DNA of 64,000 nt from NCBI RefSeq assembly GCF_001592265.1, contig NZ_BCWP01000004.1:94352-158351 (forward strand). Reading direction: 5' to 3'. A model generated the notes under the pieces. The model ran no database searches, was not told the DNA's origin, and saw only the letters and a program-made list of their open reading frames with translations. Positions 63,770 to 64,000 of the stretch are shown in pieces (within the stretch, counting starts at the first letter, position 1; every line of letters starts with the position of its first letter). This DNA comes from Curvibacter delicatus NBRC 14919. GTDB lineage: Bacteria; Pseudomonadota; Gammaproteobacteria; Burkholderiales; Burkholderiaceae_C. The position numbers and the translations under genes are program-made.

Positions 63770-64000
63770 CTAATACCTTTTGGGAGTGGAGTCTCCGGCA
63801 GGATACTTCTTTGCATTTTCAAGGAGCTTGTGATTGACCGCCTCATTGAGATCGATGTTAAGGACCGTCGAGAGACGCACAAGGTACAACAGAACATCAG
63901 CAATTTCGTTACGCACTGCACGCGCAGTTTTTTCATCTTGTCCAACGCGCCTTGATTGCTCTTCGGTCAGCCACTGAAAAATCTCAACTAGCTCTCTGGG
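63770..64000 (-). CDS. MazG-like nucleotide pyrophosphohydrolase, C-terminal part (5' partial)
   Basis: The last 76 residues of a protein whose start lies beyond the window. Reading from the window end gives RELVEIFQWLTEEQS, then EIADVLLYLVRLSTVLNIDLNEAVNHKLLENAKKYP and a stop at 63770-63772. The EIADVLLYL helix with the EIFQW helix before it is the metal-binding core of the RS21-C6/MazG-like family, and ENAKKYP is its usual end. Family members hydrolyse dCTP or similar nucleotides. It is convergent with argG. A second open frame in the same place (63757-63945) is a shadow. Confidence 0.85.
   Translation of the reverse strand, partial: PRELVEIFQWLTEEQSRRVGQDEKTARAVRNEIADVLLYLVRLSTVLNIDLNEAVNHKLLENAKKYPAGDSTPKRY

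Noticed and set aside
63757..63945. A 62-residue frame at the right end of the window
   Set aside because: It overlaps the MazG-like frame, which has clear family motifs; this one has none.

Overview
The window looks like a high-GC chromosome segment of a beta-proteobacterium, most likely family Comamonadaceae (order Burkholderiales). The reasons are gene content and order: a folC-SPOR-cvpA-purF-metZ-gltX block, pcm-like/rhodanese/tolC-like genes beside waaA-waaC-phosphohexomutase, a DUF1631 gene and an argG of the long E. coli-like type. A short interspersed repeat of a kind I associate, from memory, with this family is also present. Coding density is high and most intergenic gaps are under 250 bp. 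No rRNA, CRISPR array or complete insertion sequence is visible.

Layout. 1-2434: the 3' end of a periplasmic copper-handling operon (multicopper oxidase, cupredoxin-Spy fusion, DUF411 protein, CusF-like protein). 2446-6916: an SOS-type radical SAM gene with a near-perfect LexA box, then small stress-type or membrane proteins and a P1 peptidase. 7040-17030: Lon-like protease, ettA, DUF1631, rhlE, fumC. 17052-22815: MFS pump with its MarR regulator divergent from thioesterase-gloA, a PAS-GGDEF-EAL protein and sodC. 22829-27037: a molybdenum hydroxylase operon with its cofactor-maturation genes. 27235-30597: pdxH, an AEC transporter and a CPA2 antiporter. 30892-36427: a putative zinc or metal uptake and homeostasis operon (msrA, LolD-like ATPase, FtsX-like permease with a His-rich loop, DUF3299, DUF2946, TonB receptor). 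36575-41615: TetR-regulated RND efflux. 41669-47803: pcm-like, rhodanese and TolC-like genes, then LPS inner-core genes and a phosphohexomutase. 48005-49604: ogt, bacterioferritin and Bfd with a Fur-like box. 50525-54116: a 3.6 kb integrated element in the 3' end of tRNA-Asp. 54099-54452: tRNA-Asp, tRNA-Glu, tRNA-Ala. 54530-61385: gltX, metZ, purF, cvpA, SPOR, folC. 61546-64000: Spx/ArsC-like reductase, ppnP, argG and a partial MazG-like gene cut by the window end.

Two things stand out. First, at least eight copies plus one fragment of a roughly 55-60 bp repeat are scattered through the window. It has two short hairpins whose stems vary by compensatory changes. Several copies lie inside genes in frame: one encodes a signal peptide, others make internal extensions in waaA, waaC, a mobA-like gene and an AEC transporter. 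One forms a gene junction and one supplies the argG ribosome binding site. Second, the tRNA-Asp element is very small yet carries two unrelated tyrosine recombinases, one with a ribbon-helix-helix-like partner. It appears to have replaced the tRNA terminator with its own and left the original one stranded at the other end.
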